Positions 8,907 to 17,243 of a DNA stretch of 63,522 bases are shown here, piece by piece. A program made the position numbers and the translations under genes. The notes under the pieces were generated by a model. That model ran no database searches. It was given only the letters and a program-made list of their open reading frames with translations, and was not told the origin of the DNA. Origin of the DNA: Chitinophagaceae bacterium (GTDB lineage Bacteria; Bacteroidota; Bacteroidia; Chitinophagales; Chitinophagaceae); NCBI GenBank assembly GCA_016786745.1, contig JAEUVS010000009.1:1-63522 (forward strand), in the 5' to 3' direction. Numbering within the stretch: position 1 is the first letter of the stretch; every line of letters starts with the position of its first letter.

Positions 8907-9690
8907 ACATCGTGATGCCTGCATCAAGCACGAAAGAATACACTCCCCTGCCATAATACTTTTTCGCAAACTGGCTCATGGCCCTGTAAAACTGCCGCAC
9001 ATATCTTATATCCTTCTTTGTGCTGCCACCCTTGAAATGCGTGATAGTCGTTTCCGCGAAATAGTAATTTTTATATCCTGCTTTCTGTATACGGTAGCTT
9101 AGGTCTATGTCTTCCGCGTACATAAAAAATCTTTCGTCGAATCCGCCGGTTCGTTCTAGTACGCCTTTCTTAATCATCATAAAAGCTCCCGATAAAACAT
9201 CTACCTCATGATTTTCCATTTCGTTGAGGTTGCTGAGGTAGTATTTAGACTTAGAGATGCCGGATAGTTTCATGAGCGATACTGCAGGAGTGGGAAAACC
9301 TCTTTTGGACTCGGGGAGAAATTCGCCCTGGCCATTTACCATGCGCACCCCGATCGCACCTGCCGCGGGATGCGCCTCCAGGAAAGCAAGGCATTTAACA
9401 AAACAATCGGGAGGAATAAGCGTGTCGGGATTCAGGAAGAGTACAAACTTGCCGGCGCTCATCGCGAGACCTTTGTTGTTCGCCTTCGCGAAACCCTCGT
9501 TAACGGAGTTGGAAATAAACTGAAAACCGGGGAACAGCGGTTGAAGATAGCCGATACTTCCGTCGACAGACGCATTGTCGATAATAATCACCTCTGCCCC
9601 GATGCCTTCGATGGCTTTTGAAACGGAATAAAGGCAGTGTTCGAGGAGGTGTTTAACATTATAATTTACAATGATAATTGACAGGGTCAC
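8833..9690 (-). CDS. Glycosyltransferase family 2 protein
   Basis: A 285-residue cytoplasmic or membrane-associated GT2 enzyme that would transfer a sugar from a nucleotide donor to a cell-surface glycan; donor and acceptor are not identifiable. Visible features are SIIIVNYNV, DNASVDGS, NEGFAKANNKG, the DxD-like LNPDT, and FDERFFMYAEDIDLSYR, as in rhamnosyltransferase-like GT2 proteins. The GTG at 9690 is chosen because it gives the typical MTLSIIIVNYN start and sits just after a TACCTTTA element; an ATG at 9726 would add 12 residues. The last 24 codons lie antisense to the uvrB UVR motif. It is divergent from the GH3 gene. Confidence 0.88.
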   Translation of the reverse strand: MTLSIIIVNYNVKHLLEHCLYSVSKAIEGIGAEVIIIDNASVDGSIGYLQPLFPGFQFISNSVNEGFAKANNKGLAMSAGKFVLFLNPDTLIPPDCFVKCLAFLEAHPAAGAIGVRMVNGQGEFLPESKRGFPTPAVSLMKLSGISKSKYYLSNLNEMENHEVDVLSGAFMMIKKGVLERTGGFDERFFMYAEDIDLSYRIQKAGYKNYYFAETTITHFKGGSTKKDIRYVRQFYRAMSQFAKKYYGRGVYSFVLDAGITMFTLFSSLRVAFSKKTSRRASVPLP

Positions 9691-9740
9691 GGGGATAAAG
9701 GTAGCTAAAGGAAAAGGTAGACGCATTCACTTCAAAGCCT

Positions 9741-9748
9741 TAATTTTG
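9741..9748 (+). promoter_or_regulatory. TAnnTTTG promoter element for the GH3-like gene
   Basis: TAATTTTG, exact match, 28 nt upstream of the ATG at 9777 in the divergent GT2/GH3 gap. Confidence 0.45.
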
Positions 9749-9776
9749 GCGGTGCTGCAAAAGCGGCCGGGAAAGA

Positions 9777-11291
9777 ATGCCTCTATTTGATATTTCATTA
9801 CCGCCCTCCATTGCTAAAGCCTTGCACCTGCCCGGGAAATCTCCCGAACGACAGCAAATGAAGATTTTGAAAAAATTGTTAAACAAGGCCAGGTTTACTG
9901 AATTCGGTCAGCGGTATCATTTTGATGAGATCCTTCTTTCCAAAAAGAAATGGGAAGAGTTTCGTAAACGGGTGCCGCTGTTTGATTACAATAAGATTTA
10001 CAAGGACTGGTGGCACCGTACACTTGAGGGTATTCCGGATGTATGCTGGCCGGGCAGGATTAAATATTTCGCACTCAGTTCCGGTACTTCGGAGGCCGCA
10101 AGCAAATACATTCCTATTACCAACGACCTTATGCGTGGTAACCGCATGATCATGATAAAACAACTGATCAGCCTGCGCACGTATCATGACATACCTGTAC
10201 GCAGCATCGGCAAAGGATGGCTGATGCTTGGTGGCAGCACCGACCTCGAAAAGGGACCGGGATATTATGCCGGCGACCTTAGTGGCATCACGGCTAAAAA
10301 AGCTCCGTTCTGGTTCAGTCCTTTTTATAAACCCGGAAAGAAGATTGCGAAGACAAAAGACTGGAACAAGAAGATTGACAAGATCATTGAGGAGGCGCCC
10401 AACTGGGATATCAGTTTCATAGTTGGAGTGCCTGCATGGATTCAACTGTGCATGGAAAAAATAATCGAACGCTACAACCTCAATACGATCCACGACATCT
10501 GGCCGAACCTTTCTTTCTTCGTTCATGGAGGCGTGTCGTTCGAACCCTATAAGATAGGATTTGAAAAACTTATCAGCAAGCCGCTTACCTATATAGAAAC
10601 ATACCTTTCTTCCGAAGGTTTTATAGCATACCAGGACAGGCAGTTTGCAAAAGGAATGCGTCTCGCATTAAACGAACACATCTTTTTTGAGTTCGTTCCA
10701 TTCAACGATAAAAATTTTGATGCGGATGGAAACATCGTGCCAGATGCCGGGGTATTGATGATCCATCAGCTGGAAGAAGGTGTTGACTACGCGATACTGC
10801 TAAGCACCGCGGCAGGCGCGTGGCGGTATCTTATCGGCGATACCATAAAGCTCGTTGATAAAAAGCGGAGTGAAATTATTATCACCGGCAGAACGAAGCA
10901 CTTCCTTAGCCTGGTGGGTGAACACCTGAGTGTTGACAATATGAACAAGGCGGTTAAACTCGCGAGTGCGGAACTGAATATCTGCATTCCGGAGTTCACT
11001 GTTGCGGGTGTGCCTCACGGTTTATTCTTTGCGCACAAATGGTGGGTGGCCTGCGACGACCATACCGACCCCGAAGTGCTTCGACGAAAAATAGACCAGC
11101 ATCTCGTAGCGCTGAACGACGATTATGCCGTCGAGAGAAAAAGCGCGCTCAAGGAAGTTTACCTCGATATTTTACCTGAAGCAAAGTTCCTGGAATTTAT
11201 GAACCTTAAAGGTAAAATTGGCGGCCAACACAAATTTCCCCGGGTAATGAAAGGAAAAATGTATGAGGAGTGGGTCAGGTTTTTAGAATGA
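9777..11291 (+). CDS. GH3-family acyl-adenylating enzyme
   Basis: A 504-residue protein of the GH3 fold. Plant GH3 enzymes adenylate acyl acids such as jasmonate or auxin and join them to amino acids; bacterial homologues are mostly uncharacterised. Visible are FALSSGTSEAASKYIP, the ATP-binding P-loop-like motif, ETYLSSEGF, and YLIGDTIKLV followed by TGRTKHFLSL, the hinge into the small C-terminal domain. All ATP-site blocks are present, so it should be active, but the acyl and amine substrates are unknown. A LysE-family exporter begins 13 nt downstream. Confidence 0.85.
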   Translation: MPLFDISLPPSIAKALHLPGKSPERQQMKILKKLLNKARFTEFGQRYHFDEILLSKKKWEEFRKRVPLFDYNKIYKDWWHRTLEGIPDVCWPGRIKYFALSSGTSEAASKYIPITNDLMRGNRMIMIKQLISLRTYHDIPVRSIGKGWLMLGGSTDLEKGPGYYAGDLSGITAKKAPFWFSPFYKPGKKIAKTKDWNKKIDKIIEEAPNWDISFIVGVPAWIQLCMEKIIERYNLNTIHDIWPNLSFFVHGGVSFEPYKIGFEKLISKPLTYIETYLSSEGFIAYQDRQFAKGMRLALNEHIFFEFVPFNDKNFDADGNIVPDAGVLMIHQLEEGVDYAILLSTAAGAWRYLIGDTIKLVDKKRSEIIITGRTKHFLSLVGEHLSVDNMNKAVKLASAELNICIPEFTVAGVPHGLFFAHKWWVACDDHTDPEVLRRKIDQHLVALNDDYAVERKSALKEVYLDILPEAKFLEFMNLKGKIGGQHKFPRVMKGKMYEEWVRFLE

Positions 11292-11292
11292 A

Positions 11293-11300
11293 TACATTTG
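11293..11300 (+). promoter_or_regulatory. TAnnTTTG promoter element for the LysE-like gene
   Basis: TACATTTG, exact match, with its last base only 4 nt before the ATG at 11305. Transcription from it would start at or next to the ATG, giving a leaderless message. Confidence 0.45.
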
Positions 11301-11304
11301 TGAA

Positions 11305-11934
11305 ATGTGGCATGCCATAGTAAATGGACTAATGTTGGGGCTGGTTCTGATGATCTCGGTGGGTCCTGTTATCTTCTCGATTATCAAGCAAAGTCTAAAC
11401 AACGGCAGGGAGGGAGGTTTCAGTTTTGTTGCAGGCGTGTGGCTCAGCGACATTATTCTCATAACAATCAGCAATGCATTTTCGGAGCTGGTGAACCAGC
11501 TGATGGAATATCGGAGGCTACTCGGCATTACAGGGAGTTTGTTTCTCCTGCTTATGGGTGTGTTCTATGTTTTTTTCAAGAAGGTAAAATTGCAGGCGCC
11601 GGATGGGGGCATCCTGAAATTCACAAAAACAGATATTCTCAAAATCTTTTCGTCGGGGTTTTTGATAAATACGCTGAACCCAAATGTGTTTCTTTTCTGG
11701 CTGGGTACCGCTACTGCATTCGCGAGCGAGTATACTTTCAACGAACGCATTATTATCTTTTCAATATCTCTCGCGCTTAATGTAACAGCCGACATACTTA
11801 AGGTGCTTATGGCAGGGAAACTGCGCACGAGGCTGACGGTTCATAATATTTCGCTCATTAATAAAATTTCGGGTACTATATTATTAGGGTTTGGAATTGC
11901 GCTGCTGGTCGGTACGATGCTTTCAAATAAATAA
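11305..11934 (+). CDS. LysE/RhtB-family exporter
   Basis: A 209-residue inner-membrane protein with about six hydrophobic segments. The start shows the LysE/RhtB pattern GLVLMISVGPVIFSIIKQS, and NTLNPNVFLFWLGTATAF is the second conserved repeat with its Asn-Pro motif. Family members export amino acids or similar small molecules using the proton gradient. Substrate cannot be told from sequence. It lies 13 nt after the GH3-like gene, which suggests that it may export an amino acid or acyl-amino acid conjugate, but it also has its own possible promoter. Confidence 0.85.
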   Translation: MWHAIVNGLMLGLVLMISVGPVIFSIIKQSLNNGREGGFSFVAGVWLSDIILITISNAFSELVNQLMEYRRLLGITGSLFLLLMGVFYVFFKKVKLQAPDGGILKFTKTDILKIFSSGFLINTLNPNVFLFWLGTATAFASEYTFNERIIIFSISLALNVTADILKVLMAGKLRTRLTVHNISLINKISGTILLGFGIALLVGTMLSNK

Positions 11935-11970
11935 CGGTATCTTATTATCTTGCGACAAAGCCAGTAATGA

Positions 11971-12675
11971 ATGGCGGTGAAAACCAAAGGGCTGGTGCCC
12001 CGGTTATGGCGGAAAACAAAAAGGGTTTTACTCGTACTCTTTCTACTTCATTTCGTTTATATCCTTCTGTTGAAATGGGTAAATCCTCCCATCACCATTA
12101 CTCAGCTGGGTAGCTTAATCAGCGGCGACGGATTGAAACGCGATTATATAGATCTCGAAGATATGTCGGTGTACTCCAAGCTAGCCTTTATAGCGGCCGA
12201 AGATCAGAAATTTCCTGACCATGGCGGCTTCGATTGGAAAAGCATCGGCAAAGCAATGGACTATAATAAACGCAATCCAAATAAAATCCGCGGCGCCTCA
12301 ACGATTAGCCAGCAGGTGGCGAAGAACGTATTTTTGTGGCAGGGACGAAGCAATTTCAGGAAAGGACTTGAGATGTATTTCACTTTCATGATCGAGTTGG
12401 TGTGGAGTAAAGAGCGAATCCTGGAGATGTATATGAATGTATCCGAAACCGGAGAGGGTATTTTTGGAATTGAAGCTGCGTCGCAGGCACTTTTCAGGAA
12501 GCCGGCAAAAAAACTCACACGACGCGAAGCAGCGCTTATTGCTTCGAGCCTGCCCAATCCCAAAATTTACACGATCGCTCCAATGTCGAAATACGTGGCT
12601 GAAAAATATCCACGAGTTTTAAGATATATGGCCAGTCTGGAAAAAGATGAGGATATACAGAAACTGGTTCAATAG
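11971..12675 (+). CDS. mtgA: Monofunctional peptidoglycan glycosyltransferase
   Basis: Polymerises lipid II into glycan strands at the periplasmic face of the inner membrane. The 234-residue product has a short cytoplasmic tail, one membrane anchor (about 19-35), and a GT51 domain: FIAAEDQKFPDHGG with catalytic Glu77, GASTISQQVAKN, KERILEMYMN, and RREAALIASSLPNP. There is no transpeptidase domain, so MtgA rather than a class A penicillin-binding protein. Its stop directly abuts the stop of the convergent GT39 gene, leaving no room for a terminator. Confidence 0.95.
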   Translation: MAVKTKGLVPRLWRKTKRVLLVLFLLHFVYILLLKWVNPPITITQLGSLISGDGLKRDYIDLEDMSVYSKLAFIAAEDQKFPDHGGFDWKSIGKAMDYNKRNPNKIRGASTISQQVAKNVFLWQGRSNFRKGLEMYFTFMIELVWSKERILEMYMNVSETGEGIFGIEAASQALFRKPAKKLTRREAALIASSLPNPKIYTIAPMSKYVAEKYPRVLRYMASLEKDEDIQKLVQ

Positions 12676-14343
12676 TCATCGCACATCAATAGTAAATCGC
12701 GAACTGTTCAGCGACGGCTTTCCTGGAATGCACGTACTTATCGCCAGTTTACAATTATATGTGCCCGGCGCAAGCGGGAGTGGGAAAATACCGGCTTGAC
12801 TTTCACGCGGATTATCAACAGCGCTTACTTTCAATCCTGTATTTATATACTGAAAAACGGAGTCGCTTTTATAAATAGCCATATACACTGAAGAACTATC
12901 GTACGGAGCCTGTTGGAAATATTTAAGATATTCTACAGGAGTTTGAATAGTGAATCTTAACGAAAGTGTTTTCTCTACCTGTTCCGTTTCAACATTGTCG
13001 ATCATCACTTTTGAAAAAGAGAAATAGTTGGGAACAAATCTTCCTCCATTTTTTTCACCGCTTCTCAATATGAACACATCATCGAAGGATTCATTGTATT
13101 GCCCGAACACATAAGCAGGACGGCCTATATAATTTTCTTCTATCGGCCAGTAATTGTAGTTATTTCGCCTGTATGTTGGTGTGTTGAGAGCCAGGGCAGT
13201 GTCGCCGGCATAATACCAATATTTTGAGGGCTTCTGGTAAGTGTCGAGAAACACGACTGGTAAATCCTTAGCGCGGGTGTGAATCTGTTTCGCAAACACT
13301 TTGTTGCCATGAAATTCGTCTTTAAAAATCCACCATGCGGGCGGCACATTGGCGAACATGATAACCCGCCCGATAAAAACAAGTGTGATGGTAAGAGGAA
13401 GAAAGCGGTATAAAAGATGACGCAGTTTCGTTCTATCAAGCAGGTATTGATGACTTAATACAATTAAACCAATAAAAGCGGGTATGGTCCAGTTTGCTTC
13501 GGCATTTCCGCGAAAAGTGCTGAGCAAAAAGAAGGCGTAAAAACCGATTAATACGAATCGTAACGCCCTCTCAACGTCAGACGTAGTTTTGTATCTAAGT
13601 GCAGCGAAAATCAATAACCATCCCGTCAATGGCCCTGCAATCAGCATCTGCCCTCCCACAAATTCTAATGTATTCAACGGATCGTATCCGGGGGCATTTC
13701 TCTCAAACAAATGAAATAACAAAGAAGGATATCCATTTTCGTACTGCCAATAAATGTGCGGCAGGAAAAGAACAAGAGCAATCAAACAGGCAGCGTAAGG
13801 TTGCCAGTGTTTTAAAAGTTTGAGGTTTGAAAGCGCTGTGAATAGCAGTATTAATAATGCATGATACTTCGTATAAAACATTGCTGCGATAACCAATCCC
13901 ACCCATACGGTATTGAGGAGAGTCATGCGCTCTGTAAATTTTTTGTAGGCATAGAAAAACAGCGCGACAAACAACATCAGCGGAGAATCAGGAGCGGCAA
14001 TGAGTCCACCGATCTGGGCGAGCGCGAGCGAACCGCAGATAGCATAAAAAAGAAAAGGATTTTTTCTTTCGAGGAGCAGCTCGGTAACAAACAGGGCAGC
14101 GGTAGTGAAAAGGAAAGCGAACAGGCGAACACCGAGTTCATTTTGAAAAAGTGAGTAACCCGCTTTTATCAGCAAAGCGATCATTGGGGGATGATCGAAG
14201 TAGCCCCATTCAGGAAATTTTGAGTACACCCAGTAATAGGCCTCGTCATCGAAAAGTTCCGTATGAAAAGCCTGTATAAAATGTAGTAGCAGCCAGGCGG
14301 AGTAAAAGGCCACCCTATGGTATTTCAATAAGAAAGCTCTCAA
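12676..14343 (-). CDS. GT39/ArnT-like membrane glycosyltransferase
   Basis: A 555-residue polytopic inner-membrane protein with about 10-12 hydrophobic segments. The ELFDDEAYYW motif (Asp32, Asp33, Glu34) in the first periplasmic loop and the following YFDHPPMIALLI are typical of the ArnT/PMT superfamily, which transfers sugars from polyprenyl-phosphate carriers to lipids or proteins. A soluble C-terminal region of about 170 residues follows the membrane part. Which sugar and acceptor are used is not evident. It lies 14 nt downstream of the NadR-like kinase on the same strand. Confidence 0.82.
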   Translation of the reverse strand: MRAFLLKYHRVAFYSAWLLLHFIQAFHTELFDDEAYYWVYSKFPEWGYFDHPPMIALLIKAGYSLFQNELGVRLFAFLFTTAALFVTELLLERKNPFLFYAICGSLALAQIGGLIAAPDSPLMLFVALFFYAYKKFTERMTLLNTVWVGLVIAAMFYTKYHALLILLFTALSNLKLLKHWQPYAACLIALVLFLPHIYWQYENGYPSLLFHLFERNAPGYDPLNTLEFVGGQMLIAGPLTGWLLIFAALRYKTTSDVERALRFVLIGFYAFFLLSTFRGNAEANWTIPAFIGLIVLSHQYLLDRTKLRHLLYRFLPLTITLVFIGRVIMFANVPPAWWIFKDEFHGNKVFAKQIHTRAKDLPVVFLDTYQKPSKYWYYAGDTALALNTPTYRRNNYNYWPIEENYIGRPAYVFGQYNESFDDVFILRSGEKNGGRFVPNYFSFSKVMIDNVETEQVEKTLSLRFTIQTPVEYLKYFQQAPYDSSSVYMAIYKSDSVFQYINTGLKVSAVDNPRESQAGIFPLPLAPGTYNCKLAISTCIPGKPSLNSSRFTIDVR

Positions 14344-14357
14344 GTGTGCATCAAAAT

Positions 14358-14888
14358 TTAATAATGAACAAGTAGCCGGTTGACGGCTGTAACTGCCGTC
14401 TGAAACCTTTCTTCATTATTTCCACTGATGAGTTTCCAGGGTACGTGTTGGTTAATCATGTTATCTCTATAAATATTGAACAGCCTGGTCCTCGGTTCGA
14501 GGTCGGGATATTCGCGAAGCTCGTCGCGCACCCAGGGCAGGTCGATATTACACAGGAGATACAATGAATAAGTTCTTTCTATTATCCGGTCGAGGATCCA
14601 TTGGTGGCAGCGGCCGAAAACGAATTCGCACCATATTTTCATCACATACATATCCGTATCCACAAATAACAATGGACGATGCAGTGAAGCGGCCATTTCA
14701 TCTTCAAGGGCAAGTTGTCGTCGTGCGATAATTAGAAGGTCGTCGTAAGTATAGGAGGGTCCGTTTTTTAGCAGGTATTCTCTTGCAAATTCGGGCACCC
14801 ACAAGGTGTTGTAATGTGCGGCGAGCTGTTCGCAGAGTGTGCTTTTACCTGTTGATTCTGGACCAAGGATGACGATTCTTCTAACCAT
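14358..14888 (-). CDS. NadR-type P-loop kinase (ribosylnicotinamide kinase-like)
   Basis: A 176-residue ATP-binding protein with Walker A GPESTGKST at 9-17 and a fold matching the C-terminal kinase domain of NadR, which phosphorylates nicotinamide riboside. VPEFAREYL and DTDMYVMKIW are the nucleobase-side motifs of that domain. It lacks the NadR nucleotidyltransferase and DNA-binding parts, and no PnuC transporter is adjacent, so NAD salvage is inferred. It sits between an Nfu gene and GT39 on one strand. The Nfu terminator ends only about 3 nt before its ATG. Confidence 0.75.
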   Translation of the reverse strand: MVRRIVILGPESTGKSTLCEQLAAHYNTLWVPEFAREYLLKNGPSYTYDDLLIIARRQLALEDEMAASLHRPLLFVDTDMYVMKIWCEFVFGRCHQWILDRIIERTYSLYLLCNIDLPWVRDELREYPDLEPRTRLFNIYRDNMINQHVPWKLISGNNEERFQTAVTAVNRLLVHY

Positions 14889-14890
14889 AA

Positions 14891-14920
14891 TAAAAAAACC
14901 TTTCTGAGGAGAAAGGTTTT
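14891..14920 (-). terminator. Terminator after the Nfu gene
   Basis: A perfect 11-bp stem (AAAACCTTTCT with its complement) and a 4-nt loop, followed on the minus strand by seven T residues. It ends just before the ATG of the NadR-like gene, so read-through would be needed for co-transcription. Confidence 0.85.
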
Positions 14921-14944
14921 ATAGTGCGTTATTAAAATGCTCAA

Positions 14945-15541
14945 CTACTCAGCCTCGGCCACTACTTCTTTCACCTCCGGAATCATTCTCTTCATCATGC
15001 CTTCTATGCCTGCCTTTAGCGTAATCATCGAAGAAGGACATCCTGAGCATGAACCCTGCAGCATCAGGTTTACCACTCCTTCATCATAGCTCTTGAACTG
15101 AATTGCGCCGCCATCCATTTCAACGGCCGGCTTAACGTAGTTTTCAAGAAGCTCTTTAATTCTTTTTACCACGTCGTCATCGTCTGCGCTTACTGTATTG
15201 CTTCCCTCCTGCCTGAGAGACGCGATCTCTTCTTCATTGACCACGGGCTTATTGTTTTCGAGGTAGTCTTTAAGAAACTGCCTGATAGAAGGTATAACAT
15301 CCTGCCACTCAGTTTCGTTTGTTTTCGTCAGCGTTACAAAATTGCTGGCGATGAATACCGCTTTTATGAACGGGAAGCCGAACAATTCTGTTGCCAGCGG
15401 CGACACCTTAGCGCTTTCAATATCGGGCAGGTCAATACTCTTACCGGGATAGAGCAATTTGTTGGCGACAAACTTCATCGTTTCCGGGTTGGGAGTCATC
15501 TCAGTATATATGCTGATAACGGGATTTCCAGTTTTAATCAT
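14945..15541 (-). CDS. nfuA: Nfu-type iron-sulfur carrier protein
   Basis: A 198-residue scaffold or carrier that delivers [4Fe-4S] clusters to client enzymes in the cytoplasm. The N-terminal Nfu_N domain (about 10-95) has TPNPETMKF and LFGFPFIKAVFI; the C-terminal NifU domain (about 122-195) has EMDGGAIQFKSYDEG and the cluster-binding pair GSCSGCPSS, Cys165 and Cys168. The two-domain arrangement is the standard bacterial/mitochondrial Nfu1 form. It lies 53 nt downstream of the MerC-like gene. Abundant cluster proteins here (ActB, MqnC) are plausible clients. Confidence 0.9.
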   Translation of the reverse strand: MIKTGNPVISIYTEMTPNPETMKFVANKLLYPGKSIDLPDIESAKVSPLATELFGFPFIKAVFIASNFVTLTKTNETEWQDVIPSIRQFLKDYLENNKPVVNEEEIASLRQEGSNTVSADDDDVVKRIKELLENYVKPAVEMDGGAIQFKSYDEGVVNLMLQGSCSGCPSSMITLKAGIEGMMKRMIPEVKEVVAEAE

Positions 15542-15594
15542 AGCTCACAATTTAATTACAAAAATAGCAAACGACATGCAAAAACTTTCACAAC

Positions 15595-15984
15595 CTAGTG
15601 GTTACAATCGTCGGAATGCGCGTGATTATGGATGCGGCACGCCTTATAATTCATAAAATGCGCGGAAATAATGAATACGATGGCGAAGGGCAGGAGATAA
15701 ACCTGGTAATGATGCCATACCTGCTTCGCGACCAGGAACAGAAAACCTGTGGCAAAAACAAGAAGGGGAATAATACTATGATGATGACGGCGGTATCCGT
15801 GCCATAGCGAGTAGACGCCGACCAAAAAGGCAAGCAATATCATAAAGTATTCGAACGCCATGTTGTTCACGAGGTTAATGCCCAGAATAGGCAGCGACCC
15901 CAGAACAAGGGGTAAAACAGCACAATGGATTGCGCAGGCGACGGTTGTGATAACGCCCGCAGCGTCCCAATTAATTTTTGCCAT
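15595..15984 (-). CDS. MerC-domain membrane protein
   Basis: A 129-residue inner-membrane protein with four hydrophobic segments. CAIHCAVLPLVLG matches the paired cysteines of MerC, a mercuric-ion transport protein, and the C-terminus ends in a His/Cys cluster (NHAHSDDCNH) that could bind metal. In Bacteroidota such proteins are widespread without mer operons, so metal handling other than mercury is likely; this is inference. The ATG at 15984 is chosen over an upstream frame because it gives the conserved MAKINWDAAG start and sits 5 nt after a TAnnTTTG element. Divergent from an SCO-Fur pair. Confidence 0.8.
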   Translation of the reverse strand: MAKINWDAAGVITTVACAIHCAVLPLVLGSLPILGINLVNNMAFEYFMILLAFLVGVYSLWHGYRRHHHSIIPLLVFATGFLFLVAKQVWHHYQVYLLPFAIVFIISAHFMNYKACRIHNHAHSDDCNH

Positions 15985-15989
15985 GCGTG

Positions 15990-15997
15990 CAAATATA
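15990..15997 (-). promoter_or_regulatory. TAnnTTTG promoter element for the MerC-like gene
   Basis: TATATTTG on the minus strand, exact match, 5 nt before the ATG at 15984; predicts an almost leaderless message. Confidence 0.5.
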
Positions 15998-16061
15998 GGG
16001 AATAGTTGGATGCTAATGCAACGAAGTTGCAAAAATGTGTTAAGATGACCACAGGCTGTGC

Positions 16062-16069
16062 TAACTTTG
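16062..16069 (+). promoter_or_regulatory. TAnnTTTG promoter element for the SCO-fur pair
   Basis: TAACTTTG, exact match, 7 nt before the ATG at 16077. Together with the MerC element it forms a divergent promoter region of about 90 nt. Confidence 0.5.
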
Positions 16070-16076
16070 CAGGCAC

Positions 16077-16730
16077 ATGAGCAAAAAATCGATCTTCTAT
16101 TTAGGTTTCTTTACCGTGCTGGCGCTGGGGTTCTTTTTTGTACTGAAAGCGATCATCCCCGGCTATGGCATCAGAACGTTCAAAGTGCTAAACCAGGTAA
16201 AACCATTCACTTTTACCAACCAGGATGGAAAATTGGTCTCTGAACAGAATGTAATGGGCAAAGTGTACGTAGTTGAATATTTTTTTACAAGCTGCACAGG
16301 TATCTGCCCGGAACTGAACGACAACATGAAAGTGATTTACGAGAAATTCAAAAACGAACCGGATTTCATGATTCTTTCCCACACCTGTGATCCACAAACC
16401 GACAGCGTCGCAAGATTAAAAAAATACGCAGATTCGCTCGGCGTTACCGATAACAAATGGCAATTCCTTACCGGCACAAAAGAGAGTTTGTACAACGCGG
16501 CGCGTGTAAGTTATTTGTTAGATGATCCAAAGAACAACATGGAGAATATCGACGATCAGTTCCTGCACACTCAATTCTTCGCGCTGGTAGACAAAAATGG
16601 AAAGGTGAGAAAAAAGATTTATGATGGCTTAAAGAAAAAGGAACTCCGGGAACTTGAAGAGGATATTGCTGTGCTGTTAAAAGAACCTGCTACGCAAACG
16701 CGTTTTTCAAATAATCTTTTCGCAAACTGA
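16077..16730 (+). CDS. SCO family copper/thiol protein
   Basis: A 217-residue membrane-anchored thioredoxin-fold protein (anchor about 6-26). The SCO copper site is complete: SCTGICPEL with Cys73 and Cys77, plus His164 in FLHTQFF. SCO proteins deliver copper to the CuA site of cytochrome oxidase subunit II or act as thiol reductants in the periplasm. This copy is far from the cox operon, which has its own SCO at 49440; here it is paired with a Fur-type regulator 4 nt downstream, so a stress or metal-responsive role is inferred. Confidence 0.88.
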   Translation: MSKKSIFYLGFFTVLALGFFFVLKAIIPGYGIRTFKVLNQVKPFTFTNQDGKLVSEQNVMGKVYVVEYFFTSCTGICPELNDNMKVIYEKFKNEPDFMILSHTCDPQTDSVARLKKYADSLGVTDNKWQFLTGTKESLYNAARVSYLLDDPKNNMENIDDQFLHTQFFALVDKNGKVRKKIYDGLKKKELRELEEDIAVLLKEPATQTRFSNNLFAN

Positions 16731-16734
16731 TGTT

Positions 16735-17151
16735 ATGCTGACCGACGTAAATGATATTCTTAAAAAAAATCAACTAAGCGTTACTGATAGCCGCAAAAGT
16801 ATTCTTGACCTTTTCATCCACAGTAATGGCGCACTCGCCCACGCCGACATCGAAAAACAAACAGGTGAAAAGTTCGACCGCGTTACCGTGTACAGAACCT
16901 TGCAGGTTTTTATGGAGAAGGGTATTATTCATACCATTCCCACTTCAGACAATTCTATTCGCTACGCGTTATGTAAAGATGATTGTACCGGGGGTCATCA
17001 TCACGATAATCATGTGCATTTCATTTGTAAAATCTGTGGACTGACTTCATGTTTAGACAGCGTGACAGTGCCAGAGGTTCGGTTGCCCGTTGGGTTCAGG
17101 CCCCTGGAAAAGCAAATGATTGTGACGGGGATATGTGAGGGTTGCCAGTAG
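16735..17151 (+). CDS. Fur-family metal-responsive repressor
   Basis: A 138-residue DNA-binding regulator. The N-terminal winged helix has VTDSRKSILDLF and RVTVYRTLQVF. The dimer domain has the histidine-rich HHHDNHVHF segment and two zinc-binding pairs, Cys98/Cys101 (CKIC) and Cys134/Cys137 (CEGC). Family knowledge allows Fur, Zur or PerR function; sequence alone does not settle the metal. It follows SCO by 4 nt and ends in a terminator. Its neighbours suggest copper or zinc control of MerC and SCO. Confidence 0.85.
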   Translation: MLTDVNDILKKNQLSVTDSRKSILDLFIHSNGALAHADIEKQTGEKFDRVTVYRTLQVFMEKGIIHTIPTSDNSIRYALCKDDCTGGHHHDNHVHFICKICGLTSCLDSVTVPEVRLPVGFRPLEKQMIVTGICEGCQ

Positions 17152-17161
17152 CATAAAAAAT

Positions 17162-17194
17162 AAAAGCCCCGAAGTTGAAACAACGGGACTTTTT
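17162..17194 (+). terminator. Terminator after the fur-like gene
   Basis: AAAAGCCCCG ... CGGGACTTTTT with an inner GTTG/CAAC pairing and a T tract, 10 nt after the stop. Confidence 0.75.
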
Positions 17195-17243
17195 GGTTAA
17201 GGCTCTGATTAGAAACTATTTCAAAAAATTTTTATTTCTCCGC

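Noticed and set aside
8457..8969. 170-residue minus-strand frame within uvrB
   Set aside because: Shadow of uvrB; it also overlaps the real GT2 3' end in another frame.
12437..12622. 61-residue frame inside mtgA
   Set aside because: Same-strand alternative frame inside a complete GT51 gene.
15595..15984. Mercury-resistance operon
   Set aside because: Only a MerC-like gene; no merA, merT, merP or merR nearby.
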